Source: UBA7702 sp040776805 (lineage in GTDB: Bacteria; Bacillota; Dehalobacteriia; UBA7702). Taken from it: a stretch of DNA of 64,000 nt. The position numbers and the translations under genes are program-made. The stretch covers positions 265,547 through 329,546 of the forward strand of contig JAXGZS010000003.1 of the NCBI GenBank assembly GCA_040776805.1. Direction: 5' to 3'. Position 1 is the first letter of the stretch; each line of letters opens with the position of its first letter. The notes under the pieces were generated by a model, which did not search any database, was not told where the DNA came from, and was given only the letters and a program-made list of their open reading frames with translations. Below are positions 1 to 7,467 of this stretch, one piece after another.

Positions 1-111
1 CATACAGGAAACGACGGCGATTTTTTTATCCGGGTATTTGCTGGTGATGTAGGCTTCATAGGCCTTGTTTTTAACAAAATCGTCGTTAAATTTTAAAATT
101 TCTTCAAGCAT
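1..111 (-). CDS. Beta-class carbonic anhydrase, N-terminal part (cut by window edge)
   Basis: Thirty-seven codons are visible, read from an ATG at 111 towards position 1. The segment ends in KKIAVVSCM, which matches the first zinc-binding cysteine region of beta-carbonic anhydrases (family form roughly VSCMDTR). The enzyme family interconverts CO2 and bicarbonate in the cytoplasm using a zinc held by two Cys, one His and one Asp. Only the first of those Cys residues is inside the window. A GGAGAAAAC ribosome binding site precedes the ATG, which supports the start. The remaining catalytic residues lie outside the window, so the call rests on the N-terminal signature alone. Confidence 0.75.
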   Translation of the reverse strand, partial: MLEEILKFNDDFVKNKAYEAYITSKYPDKKIAVVSCM

Positions 112-340
112 GTTTTCTCCTTTTTCATGAATGCTGTGATAAGCGGCTGAATTAGGCTTCTCTTTATGTTATTAAAAAAGTTCTTTTTAGATTTTATATT
201 AATTCCACTCTCGTTTTTACCGTTATTCTAATTACTATTTTACCAAAAAAGACCTTTGTTTTCCATGCCCAAAATATAATTATTATTCAATAGAGTACTC
301 CGCTATGGTGTGAGGCGTTAGCATTCATGGAGCCCATCCG

Positions 341-655
341 TCAACGTTTCGGGGCAGGCGCTTTTACGATAATTAACTCTAAGGTTTCTTCATGGAGGTT
401 TTTAACATTCATTTTGGTTTGATATGGGATTTTCAGTAGAGTACCACCGTCGTATTCATGGATTTCCTGATCATTTAAGCCAATAGAAAGCTTTCCGCGA
501 ACAATGGTCATATAAACATTCGAGTTGGATATATGTTCCGGCAACCCTTCTTCTTTGTTAAACACCATGTGCAGATAGTGCAGGTTATCATCAAAAACAA
601 CTTTCTCAACAGCCTTTTCATTGCCTCTTGATAATTTAAATATCTGCTCAACCAT
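341..655 (-). CDS. Small single-domain cupin protein
   Basis: This 104-residue protein has the alternating strand pattern of a single cupin barrel. A first motif covers roughly residues 40-65 (PEHISNSNVYMTIVRGKLSIGL) and a second, GG-T-L-IP, follows around residues 70-80. Histidines that usually bind metal in cupins are only partly present (H41 is one), so metal binding and substrate are unknown. The start is supported by GGAGG nine or ten bases upstream. It sits alone between the carbonic anhydrase and a YgbA-like gene, all on the minus strand. Related small cupins are often annotated as stress-related or sugar-binding proteins, but nothing here decides the ligand. Confidence 0.75.
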   Translation of the reverse strand: MVEQIFKLSRGNEKAVEKVVFDDNLHYLHMVFNKEEGLPEHISNSNVYMTIVRGKLSIGLNDQEIHEYDGGTLLKIPYQTKMNVKNLHEETLELIIVKAPAPKR

Positions 656-767
656 AAGTTATGCCTCCTATTTTTCGTTTTATTAATGATACCATAGAGT
701 AACAGCCGCCGTATGTTGGAATTACAACAAATCAAACAGTGATCCAAGGGCAATAGATTTGGAGGTT

Positions 768-1067
768 TTACTTTTTCAGCAGATGCCTCAAGGCCGTGAG
801 CGGATGGTGATAAAGCATCCTTGGCCCGGAATAGCGCATGACTTGCCGGATACGGTCACGCATGACCGGCTTGTAACAATGGACGGTACATTTTGAACAA
901 AACATTTTGTCATGACCAAATTTGCATGCGTCGAGCCTTTGCAAGGCATAATCCAACAGAATCTGGCAGTCATCACACAGTGGCTTGCCGTGGTTTTGAC
1001 CTTTGCAGTATATAAAAATCATCTGCCGTAACGCGTCTTTTTCAAAATCGATCCTGTTCTTTTTCAT
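768..1067 (-). CDS. ygbA: YgbA-like 'nitrous oxide-stimulated promoter' family protein
   Basis: The protein carries the family's cysteine pattern: C-x2-C in the middle (LCDDC), then CSKC and HCYKP, followed by the conserved MRDRIRQVMRYSGPRM block. This matches the Pfam family named 'nitrous oxide-stimulated promoter' (E. coli YgbA). In enterobacteria the gene is induced by nitrosative stress and linked to recovery from nitric oxide; that role is knowledge of the family, not shown here. The clustered cysteines suggest metal or Fe-S binding. The frame is open to an ATG at 1118, but that ATG has no ribosome binding site. The ATG at 1067 follows GGAG at about 11 bases and is preferred, giving 99 residues. 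Confidence 0.8.
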   Translation of the reverse strand: MKKNRIDFEKDALRQMIFIYCKGQNHGKPLCDDCQILLDYALQRLDACKFGHDKMFCSKCTVHCYKPVMRDRIRQVMRYSGPRMLYHHPLTALRHLLKK

Positions 1068-1219
1068 TGCATCGTTTTCTCCAATCGGCCTACCCTTCCC
1101 AATTTTTCGCCGCGACATGGGGTAGTTTTGCCCGCACGCCCATTTGTCTATTATACTTTGATGAGAAAGACTTTTGTAGACCCTTTACTTCTATTTCGTT
1201 TTCCGTCCCGATATCCCTT

Positions 1220-1570
1220 TTACTTATATTGATCCGTAGCCTTTTTTGCGACCTTATCCATTTTCCAGTCCACAGATTCTTGATAGATGTCAGAGTAAGT
1301 TTTTGCATCTTTGATTAGATCGTCGCAGAAAGCCGCGACGTCACTGCCCGTCACTTCCAGCACCCCTTTCCCCAAGGCCGCGCCCTCCTCAAAAAGATCG
1401 ACGAGTCCCGAGAGCAGACCCGTTCCCTCGCTTAGCGCAACAGGGCCGACCTTAAAGAAATATTTTTGAATCTCTTTATAAACAATCTGATAATCTTGGG
1501 GGAGCATTTTCACACGGGCCACGTGGGCCCGCCACGCTTTTTTACCTTTGATGATATCTTCTATTCCCAT
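1220..1570 (-). CDS. DUF1048 family protein (second of a pair)
   Basis: This 116-residue, mostly helical and charged cytoplasmic protein has no catalytic motif. It resembles its upstream neighbour over the whole length: both start with a short helix, then a RVK-LP-DYQ segment near residue 20, a LL-GL-DLFEE segment, and a DVAAFCDDL segment near residue 85. These are hallmarks of DUF1048. The family is nearly always encoded beside a PadR-type repressor, as here. AGGAGG lies seven bases before the ATG. Its biochemical function is unknown; control by the PadR protein is the likely link. Confidence 0.8.
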   Translation of the reverse strand: MGIEDIIKGKKAWRAHVARVKMLPQDYQIVYKEIQKYFFKVGPVALSEGTGLLSGLVDLFEEGAALGKGVLEVTGSDVAAFCDDLIKDAKTYSDIYQESVDWKMDKVAKKATDQYK

Positions 1571-1579
1571 TTCATCCTC

Positions 1580-1930
1580 CTATTTACCCAATTTTTTAGT
1601 GATATTGCGGTTGAGCTCCCGGCGCCACTTGTCGCGATAAGACTTTGCCCCTTCTTCACCGGCCAGCGCTGAACAGAAGCCTTTGATATCGTCACCCAAA
1701 ACCTCTTGGACACTCTGACCTTCCGCCGCCGCTTCTTCCAGCAGGCCGAGGACACCGTCAAGAATCGGCATGAGGTTGCGGCCGGTGAAATCGGAATGCG
1801 GCCAAAGATACAAACTGATTTTTTCCCAGGCCTCCTGATAATCGGCGGGCAGCTTTTTGACTCGCGAATGAAAAGCTTTATATTCTTTCGTTATATCGTT
1901 TCCTGTGACTTTATCCCATACATTCATCAT
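1580..1930 (-). CDS. DUF1048 family protein (first of a pair)
   Basis: This 116-residue protein is a paralogue of the next gene downstream, sharing RVKKLPADYQ near residue 25 and a C-terminal GDDIKGFCSAL segment. Two ATG codons in a row (1930 and 1927) follow AAAGGAGAAAG, and the second gives the better spacing. The start overlaps the end of the PadR gene by about 20 bases, and the next DUF1048 gene begins 9 bases after its stop, so the three are one translationally coupled operon. Duplication of DUF1048 behind PadR is a recurrent arrangement in Firmicutes. The molecular role is not known. Confidence 0.8.
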   Translation of the reverse strand: MMNVWDKVTGNDITKEYKAFHSRVKKLPADYQEAWEKISLYLWPHSDFTGRNLMPILDGVLGLLEEAAAEGQSVQEVLGDDIKGFCSALAGEEGAKSYRDKWRRELNRNITKKLGK

Positions 1931-2249
1931 CTTTCTCCTTTAACTCATTGATTTTTGATGAGACGAACTCCCATTTTTCCCAGAATCGCCGCAGTTCTTC
2001 GCGGCCTGCGTCGTTAAGGGTGTAAAACTTACGCGGCGGTCCCATATCAGAAGGTTTCTTTTCTATGTCCACGCGCTTATTTTTCTCAAGTCTCACCAAG
2101 ATGGTGTAGACCGTTCCATCAACGACGTCCGTGAAGCCAAGGGCGTTCAGCTGCCGCGTAATTTCGTAGCCGTAGGTCTCTTTACGGCTTATCATTTCAA
2201 GAACGCAGCCCTCAAGCACGCCTTTGAGCATTTCCGTTAAGTTCTCCAA
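1911..2249 (-). CDS. PadR-family transcriptional repressor
   Basis: This 112-residue winged-helix protein shows the PadR pattern: LKGVLEGCVLEMIS helix, ETYGYEITRQL recognition region near residues 25-35, DGTVYTILVRLEK wing region near residues 45-58, and a C-terminal YTLNDAGREELRRF dimerisation helix. PadR proteins bind palindromes in their own promoters and release in response to small molecules or envelope stress. Translation starts at TTG, supported by AAGGAGGTG nine or so bases upstream and by the homologous N-terminus. It heads the PadR-DUF1048-DUF1048 operon and probably represses it. Confidence 0.9.
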   Translation of the reverse strand: MENLTEMLKGVLEGCVLEMISRKETYGYEITRQLNALGFTDVVDGTVYTILVRLEKNKRVDIEKKPSDMGPPRKFYTLNDAGREELRRFWEKWEFVSSKINELKEKDDECMG

Positions 2250-2307
2250 GATAACACCTCCTTGCTACTGCGTATGACTGATATTCAGCACTACTTACTA
2301 CAGCTAT

Positions 2308-2336
2308 ATCGTAATACATAGTAGCATAACTGTCAA
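2308..2336 (-). promoter_or_regulatory. Promoter of the padR-DUF1048 operon
   Basis: On the minus strand a perfect -35 box TTGACA (2331-2336) is separated by 17 bases from TACGAT (2308-2313), about 60 bases upstream of the TTG start. Interrupted repeats of the type ACTAT and GTAGT surround the -10 box. They are plausible PadR operator half-sites, though no binding evidence exists. Confidence 0.6.
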
Positions 2337-2401
2337 TTCTTTTTTGAGAAAACAATGCTGCCATCTTGGCATGACGGTGGATGTTGAGACATAACACAGA
2401 A

Positions 2402-2443
2402 AAACGAAAAAGACGCTCTACGAAATGAAAGCGTAGGGCATCT
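2402..2443 (-). terminator. Probable intrinsic terminator (minus strand) after the SDR gene
   Basis: The arms at 2411-2422 and 2432-2443 pair over 12 positions with two wobbles (AGACGCTCTACG against CGTAGGGCATCT). Read on the minus strand the stem is followed by CTTTTTCGTTTTTC, a T-rich tract. It lies about 260 bases beyond the SDR stop codon. A very similar hairpin ends the M13 peptidase gene at 9539. Confidence 0.5.
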
Positions 2444-2705
2444 TGCTTCTGAAGAAACAGATATTTTATTATTGGCCACCGGGCTACATTGCCAAGAATC
2501 TCTACATGGAGAGCTTTACTCCGGCTCAAACCTTGATTTGGTGATGAGATCAACGGACATCCACAAAAAAGGCTTGGCTACCAAATCCCGGAAGAACTTT
2601 TCAAGGCATTCCCGGACGCGCCTATACCGCCTAAATGCAGGCAGTACTCTATAAAAATCTTCTATTTGCACTTGCTTTTTACTTCCACAAGCGGTCCATT
2701 TTCCT

Positions 2706-3698
2706 TTAGATTCTGCCATTTTCTTTCAGCCAGTTTACGGTATCCTTCAGCGTTTCTTTCATGTCCCTTGTCCGATAGCCCAGTTCGGCGGTGGCTTTTT
2801 CATGGGAGAACAGGGCATTTGAATTGAGGGTATAAATGGAATACGAAGTGAATAACGGCGGCTGCTTCAATATTTTATAATACAATTCCGCAAGAGGAGC
2901 AGTTGCTTTAACAAACCAAAGAGGCAAAAAATGTTTTATACTTCTCTTGCCGGTTACTTCATGGAGCATAGCAAGGATTTCGCTGACTTTGAAAAATTGA
3001 TTTGAAAGAATATAACACTCGCCTTGTCTGCCTTTATCACAAGCGGCAATGATTCCATCTGCCACATCGCGCACATCAACAAAGTCATACCCGCCATTGA
3101 TCCCGGAAGTCAATCTCCGTTTATAGTAATCCATTACTAAGGTTGTAATATGTCCCCTGCCGTGGTCATAGGGGCCGACAATCCCGGAGGGATGAACTAC
3201 AGAGGCATTTAAACCCTGCGCAGCGGCGTCCAGAACATAGGCCGTTGCCTCTGCCTTTGTCTTTGCGTATAAGCCAACAACATGATCCGGGTTGAATTCG
3301 GTTATTTCCGTTATTTCTACACCACTGGGCTTTTCCGGAATGGCATGAACCGAACTGACATAGACCAGCTTTGACACATTATACTCCCTGCACAGATCAA
3401 CAACATTCTTTGTTCCTGTCACATTTACGTCGTATACAGCTTGATCGAACTTAGAAGCGATTGACACGATCCCCGCACAGTGGATTACAACCAAATCGCG
3501 TCCATTTAGGTTTTCAAGACAGGGTTTCAAACTTTGCTTATCGCGCACATCACCGAAATATATCTCCGCCATTTCAGGAATGTGCTGTTCATTTGATAAC
3601 ACCAAGGCGCGGACACTTTTGCCGGTTTTAATCAATTGCTGTGTCACGACGCTTCCCAAATGACCCGCCGCACCGGTGACGAAATATACCTTTTCCAT
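2706..3698 (-). CDS. NAD(P)-dependent extended SDR (epimerase/dehydratase-like)
   Basis: The 330-residue protein opens with the Rossmann motif TGAAGHLG (residues 8-15), which is TGxxGxxG of extended short-chain dehydrogenases. It continues with DVRD near residue 50, HCAGIV near residue 75, VSS before the active site, and the catalytic YAKTK (YxxxK) near residue 145. The substrate is unknown; related proteins act on nucleotide sugars, hydroxy-ketones or steroids. The reading frame is open a further eight codons upstream, but AAAGGAGGG sits at ideal distance from the ATG at 3698. It appears monocistronic and is followed by a candidate terminator near 2402-2443. Confidence 0.85.
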   Translation of the reverse strand: MEKVYFVTGAAGHLGSVVTQQLIKTGKSVRALVLSNEQHIPEMAEIYFGDVRDKQSLKPCLENLNGRDLVVIHCAGIVSIASKFDQAVYDVNVTGTKNVVDLCREYNVSKLVYVSSVHAIPEKPSGVEITEITEFNPDHVVGLYAKTKAEATAYVLDAAAQGLNASVVHPSGIVGPYDHGRGHITTLVMDYYKRRLTSGINGGYDFVDVRDVADGIIAACDKGRQGECYILSNQFFKVSEILAMLHEVTGKRSIKHFLPLWFVKATAPLAELYYKILKQPPLFTSYSIYTLNSNALFSHEKATAELGYRTRDMKETLKDTVNWLKENGRI

Positions 3699-4193
3699 AA
3701 AAACCCTCCTTTGAAAAATCAAATATCATATTCAATCTGCAACCGGCATTTTGGGCAAATATGGCTATTTCAGCGCTGCTTTACAGAGTCTTATCCACAT
3801 GCTTAAGGCCCCCTGTTCCCCACCCCTGACATCCATACCACGCGCTGGACGGTATGATCAAAAACCCGCAAAGCTCCTAAAGATTTTGGACGCGGTGAGG
3901 AAATGATACCCTTTGATGACATAAATACCATTCAAGAGGCTCTCTCTTCATAATATAGCTCAAAAGATAGCGGCATACAAGCAGAAATCACGAACAAATT
4001 ACAAAATATTTCATGTTTTGGCAAAATATTTATGGTCAAGGAACGATAGCACAAAAGTACTCCCACCCTTTACTGTTTTAAAAACGAGAACGTAGTCCCG
4101 TGGGGTTTGTGACACTTTTCTTACAATTTAGCCACTGTTTTGCGGTGAATTTTGTAAAAGAATATTATATAATAGAGAGAAATGGAGGCGTCT
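3699..4193. other. Intergenic region with a short coding remnant and a promoter
   Basis: Nearly 500 bases separate the divergent SDR and two-component genes. A 31-codon open stretch at 3858-3953 on the plus strand (containing APKDFGRGEEMIPFDD) has coding-like composition but no start or ribosome binding site, so it is probably the end of a lost gene. A TATAAT -10 box lies at 4168-4173, about 20 bases before the response regulator start. No good -35 box sits 16-18 bases before it, which would fit an activator-dependent promoter. Confidence 0.45.
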
Positions 4194-4880
4194 ATGAAAA
4201 AGTTAATCTATGCGGCAGATGATGAAGAAAATATAAGAGATATTTTGAAATCGTTTTTGGAAGGCGCAGACTTTGAAGTGGAAGTTTTTCTAACAGGTGA
4301 TGATTTGTTTTCCAGATTTAAACAAAAATCCTCCGACCTCGTTATACTCGATATTATGATGCCGGGGAACGACGGCTTGACGATATGCAAAAAGATACGA
4401 GAAATTTCAAAAGTCCCCATTATCATTTTGACGGCAAAAGAGGGGGAAATGGATTATGTGTCCGGCATTACCTTCGGCGGAGATGATTATCTGGTAAAAC
4501 CTTTTCGTCCCTCTCTGTTAGTTATGCGTATCAAGGCTTTGTTTCGCAGGATAGAGATGGAACGGGACAAAGATGAGAAACAGCTTTCCTTTGGTGATTT
4601 AACCTATACCAGCAAAAAACACGCGATATATTGCAACGAGAATGACCTTGGGCTTACCCTCAACGAGATGGCTTTGCTTAAATACATGATGCAGCATCAT
4701 GACAGAGCCATTTCCAGAGATGAGCTGTTAAAAGAGGTTTGGGGAATCAGCGCAGAGATTGAAACCCGTGTCACCGATGAAACCGTTCGCCGTGTACGCA
4801 AGAAAATGAAAACAGCCAACAGCTCCACCTCCATTCGGTCCTTGTGGGGGTATGGATATAAGCTGGAGGATTTGCTATGA
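4194..4880 (+). CDS. OmpR/PhoB-type response regulator
   Basis: This 228-residue regulator has an N-terminal receiver with acidic residues in AADDEEN, phospho-acceptor Asp near residue 53 (LDIMMPG), conserved Thr in ILTAKEG and Lys in DYLVKPF. A C-terminal winged helix follows (LTLNEMALLKYM, then RDELLKEVWG and VRRVRKKM). It would bind DNA when phosphorylated by the kinase encoded next. An in-frame ATG exists at 4182, but GGAGG lies five bases before the ATG at 4194. Its stop overlaps the kinase start by four bases (ATGA), implying coupling. The set resembles VanR/VanS-type envelope-sensing systems, although the signal is unknown. Confidence 0.9.
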   Translation: MKKLIYAADDEENIRDILKSFLEGADFEVEVFLTGDDLFSRFKQKSSDLVILDIMMPGNDGLTICKKIREISKVPIIILTAKEGEMDYVSGITFGGDDYLVKPFRPSLLVMRIKALFRRIEMERDKDEKQLSFGDLTYTSKKHAIYCNENDLGLTLNEMALLKYMMQHHDRAISRDELLKEVWGISAEIETRVTDETVRRVRKKMKTANSSTSIRSLWGYGYKLEDLL

Positions 4881-6034
4881 AACAGACAAAAAGAAAGATT
4901 GTAGCATTGCTTTGCATCGCTTTCGTCATAACTTTCTTTATTGTGTTCTCGGCGTTTCATATTCTGATGAATCATTATATTCAAAATGGAGCAGCGGAAG
5001 CCATTCATCAATACACCGATTACACTTGGACAGAAAGCTGGGAGTATCAATTTTCCCCCTATTTTGCCTCGGGGCTGTATTTGGAAAAGGACAAGGATTC
5101 CTCGTATTATTTATCTCAATATAGCGACGAGCCACAGCTGCCCTATAAAAACGATATTATAAAATGGTTGTCAGAAAATGAGGTAAAATCGGGAGAAATC
5201 ATCGCTGCAAAAATTGCCGGCCGCAATTATTATATTTCCATGCAGCCGATTGCGGGAGACCCCAACTATATGCTGGCAACCTATGTTGATGTGACGGCGG
5301 AAAAACAGCTTGTAGCCAAGATCAGTTTTGCTATTTTGCTGATTATGACCATTTGCAGTGTCGGAGCCTGCTTGGCAGGTGTCTTTTTCGGCAAAAAAAT
5401 CGAACAGGAACAGTGGCGACAGAAAAAAATATTTGAAAACGCTTCGCACCAACTAAAAACACCTTTAATGGTTATACAGGGATATGCGGACGGACTGGCT
5501 TGCGGTGTCATAAAAGACCAAAAGCAAGTGGCTGAAATTATCATGGACGAAACGGAAAAAATGGCTTTCTTCATTGATGAGATACTCAATTTATCTCGCA
5601 TGGAGAGTAATGAGATTGTTTTTTCTTTTGAAAAGGTTTCTTTAGAATCGGTATTAAACAACTGTCTGGTCTCTATTGAATTTCTTGCGGAAAAGAAAGG
5701 AATACATATTGAGGCAGACATCTCTGACAGCTTGGTAAGAGCTGACGCAGTACAGCTGGAGCGAGCGCTCATCAATGTTCTTTCTAACGCAGTCAGATAT
5801 GCAAACACCACCATAAAGGTCAAATGCGATAAAGACGGCATTGTGATTTGGGATGATGGCGAAGGCGTTGCAGAAGAGGATTTGAAAAATATTTTCAAAC
5901 GATTTTATATCGGTGAAAACGGGAATATAGGAATTGGACTATCCCTAACAAAAGAAGTGATTCTACGGCACGGTTGGGAAATCTATGCCGAAAATGTAAT
6001 GGGCGGGACACAATTTACCGTCAAAATAAAATAA
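4877..6034 (+). CDS. Membrane sensor histidine kinase
   Basis: The 385-residue protein has one membrane helix near residues 8-30, an extracytoplasmic domain of about 120 residues, a second helix near 152-175, then the kinase core. The dimerisation box is ASHQLKTPLMV with the phospho-acceptor His near residue 191. The N box is NVLSNAVRYA, and the G boxes are DDGEGV and GIGLSL with a KRFY segment between. No clear HAMP domain is visible between helix two and the His box. It partners the response regulator that overlaps it, and two secreted lipoproteins follow at once, suggesting that the system monitors the cell envelope or controls these exported peptidases. Confidence 0.9.
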   Translation: MKQTKRKIVALLCIAFVITFFIVFSAFHILMNHYIQNGAAEAIHQYTDYTWTESWEYQFSPYFASGLYLEKDKDSSYYLSQYSDEPQLPYKNDIIKWLSENEVKSGEIIAAKIAGRNYYISMQPIAGDPNYMLATYVDVTAEKQLVAKISFAILLIMTICSVGACLAGVFFGKKIEQEQWRQKKIFENASHQLKTPLMVIQGYADGLACGVIKDQKQVAEIIMDETEKMAFFIDEILNLSRMESNEIVFSFEKVSLESVLNNCLVSIEFLAEKKGIHIEADISDSLVRADAVQLERALINVLSNAVRYANTTIKVKCDKDGIVIWDDGEGVAEEDLKNIFKRFYIGENGNIGIGLSLTKEVILRHGWEIYAENVMGGTQFTVKIK

Positions 6035-6056
6035 ATGAAACAGGAGGTTCACTCAA

Positions 6057-7439
6057 ATGTATCAAAAAATAAAGAGAATGTTGTTGGCAACATCTGTTTT
6101 TATCTTCTCGACTTTTCTTTTATCTGCCTGCGGCGGCAGCCCTGACACAACGGATCAATCTACAGATGATCATTTTGCAAGCTTTACAAATTCCCTTCAT
6201 CAAGAAATAAAAGCCCACTGGCCCCATATGAATAAGGTTTGGCCGACTTATCAATACGACAACCACAACCTCATACTATTTCGGCTGACAGATGACGGCA
6301 ATGTAGCGGAGGCGGTGTTACTTAACACAAAAGAGCAGAGAAAGCTCAAAAAATCAGAATATAAGAATATCACACCTCCGCAAGATGGTGGCTATGAAGA
6401 AATCAAATTTGACGGCAAACCATCTTTAGCAATGAGTGTAACGCAAAAGTCTGTAGACGAAAAAAATTCCGTAGATACCTTCTATCGTGTGGCCACCCAT
6501 GAATTTGTGCATTTTTATTATCAAAACGAAGCGATGGTCGGCGTGAATGGTGAAAACCGTTCTCAGAGTTTTCCGATCGAAAAAGCCCCGCGTCTTTACA
6601 GACAGATGATTTATCAAAACTTGATCAAAGCCTATGATAACCCAAGCCAAGAACAAGATTATCTTGGAAAAGCAAAATATTGGCTGGAAAAATGGCAGAC
6701 TGAATTTCCAAATGAGTATCAAAGCATAAAGTCAACCGATATTGCAGAGTCCATTGCAAGATACAGCGACAATCTAAGTACCTTTGTGGAGGCGGATACA
6801 ACTGCCGCGCAAATCTACAAAAACGCAGATAAGGATATAAAACGAAATGAACTTTTCTATTCCGCAGATGCGGAAAGCTATGAAATTGGCTTTGTGGCGG
6901 CGTTAATTCTTGATCAGAATACACCCGATTGGAAAGCGAGCTTCTATCAAGAAAAGATGACCGTCGAAGAAAAACTGCTCAAAGACCTTCCCTCCATGGC
7001 AGAAGAAATGAACGCGGAAATAGAAGCCAAGGTTTCTGCCTCCATAGAAGAATATAATACCGAGGTTCTAAGCTCCATTCAAGATATCATTGACGCGAAA
7101 AAAGATAAAGGCGTGCCTTATTTGAAAATTGACGTTACCAACTCAACCTCCAGTATGATCGCAGAAGAGATTATAACCTATGAGGAAGAGCAAATCACCA
7201 TCGGCTACAGCAATCAGTTTGCTGTGGGCAAAAAAAGCATTGTAATAGACAACGCTAATGTTTATGAAAGAATCGACGATGATGGCAATCTGTTTTTATA
7301 TATTCCGTTACAAATGCCTTATGAGCTAAATTCAGAGGTATTGACAGTGGCTTCCGAAAAACTGGAGGTTGACGGCATAAAAGTAAGCGCCTACGAGGAA
7401 AATGGACGCACAATATATTTTGTAAAGGCCAATGAATAA
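6057..7439 (+). CDS. Lipoprotein with HExxH zinc-peptidase motif
   Basis: The first 25 residues are a lipoprotein signal (KIKRML, hydrophobic core, lipobox LSAC with the lipidated Cys near residue 25). The mature part would be anchored outside the membrane. HEFVH at residues 148-152 is an HExxH zincin motif inside a helix-like context (YRVATHEFVHFYY), so this is probably a metallopeptidase or a relative of one. I do not recognise the family. The C-terminal third, from about residue 350, is predicted beta-rich. GGAGG lies upstream of the ATG, 22 bases after the kinase stop, so it belongs to the same operon. Confidence 0.7.
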   Translation: MYQKIKRMLLATSVFIFSTFLLSACGGSPDTTDQSTDDHFASFTNSLHQEIKAHWPHMNKVWPTYQYDNHNLILFRLTDDGNVAEAVLLNTKEQRKLKKSEYKNITPPQDGGYEEIKFDGKPSLAMSVTQKSVDEKNSVDTFYRVATHEFVHFYYQNEAMVGVNGENRSQSFPIEKAPRLYRQMIYQNLIKAYDNPSQEQDYLGKAKYWLEKWQTEFPNEYQSIKSTDIAESIARYSDNLSTFVEADTTAAQIYKNADKDIKRNELFYSADAESYEIGFVAALILDQNTPDWKASFYQEKMTVEEKLLKDLPSMAEEMNAEIEAKVSASIEEYNTEVLSSIQDIIDAKKDKGVPYLKIDVTNSTSSMIAEEIITYEEEQITIGYSNQFAVGKKSIVIDNANVYERIDDDGNLFLYIPLQMPYELNSEVLTVASEKLEVDGIKVSAYEENGRTIYFVKANE

Positions 7440-7467
7440 GCCGATCAACAGATAAGGAGAACAAACC

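Larger units (their letters stand above)
2250..2705. other. Intergenic stretch with gene remnant
   Basis: No intact gene is visible in these 456 bases. Besides the padR promoter and a hairpin, the plus strand at about 2460-2640 holds short coding-like pieces in different frames, for example GYIAKNLYMES and then GYQIPEELFKAFPDAP. These look like the decayed end of a gene I cannot identify. The open frames listed here on either strand have no ribosome binding sites. Confidence 0.4.
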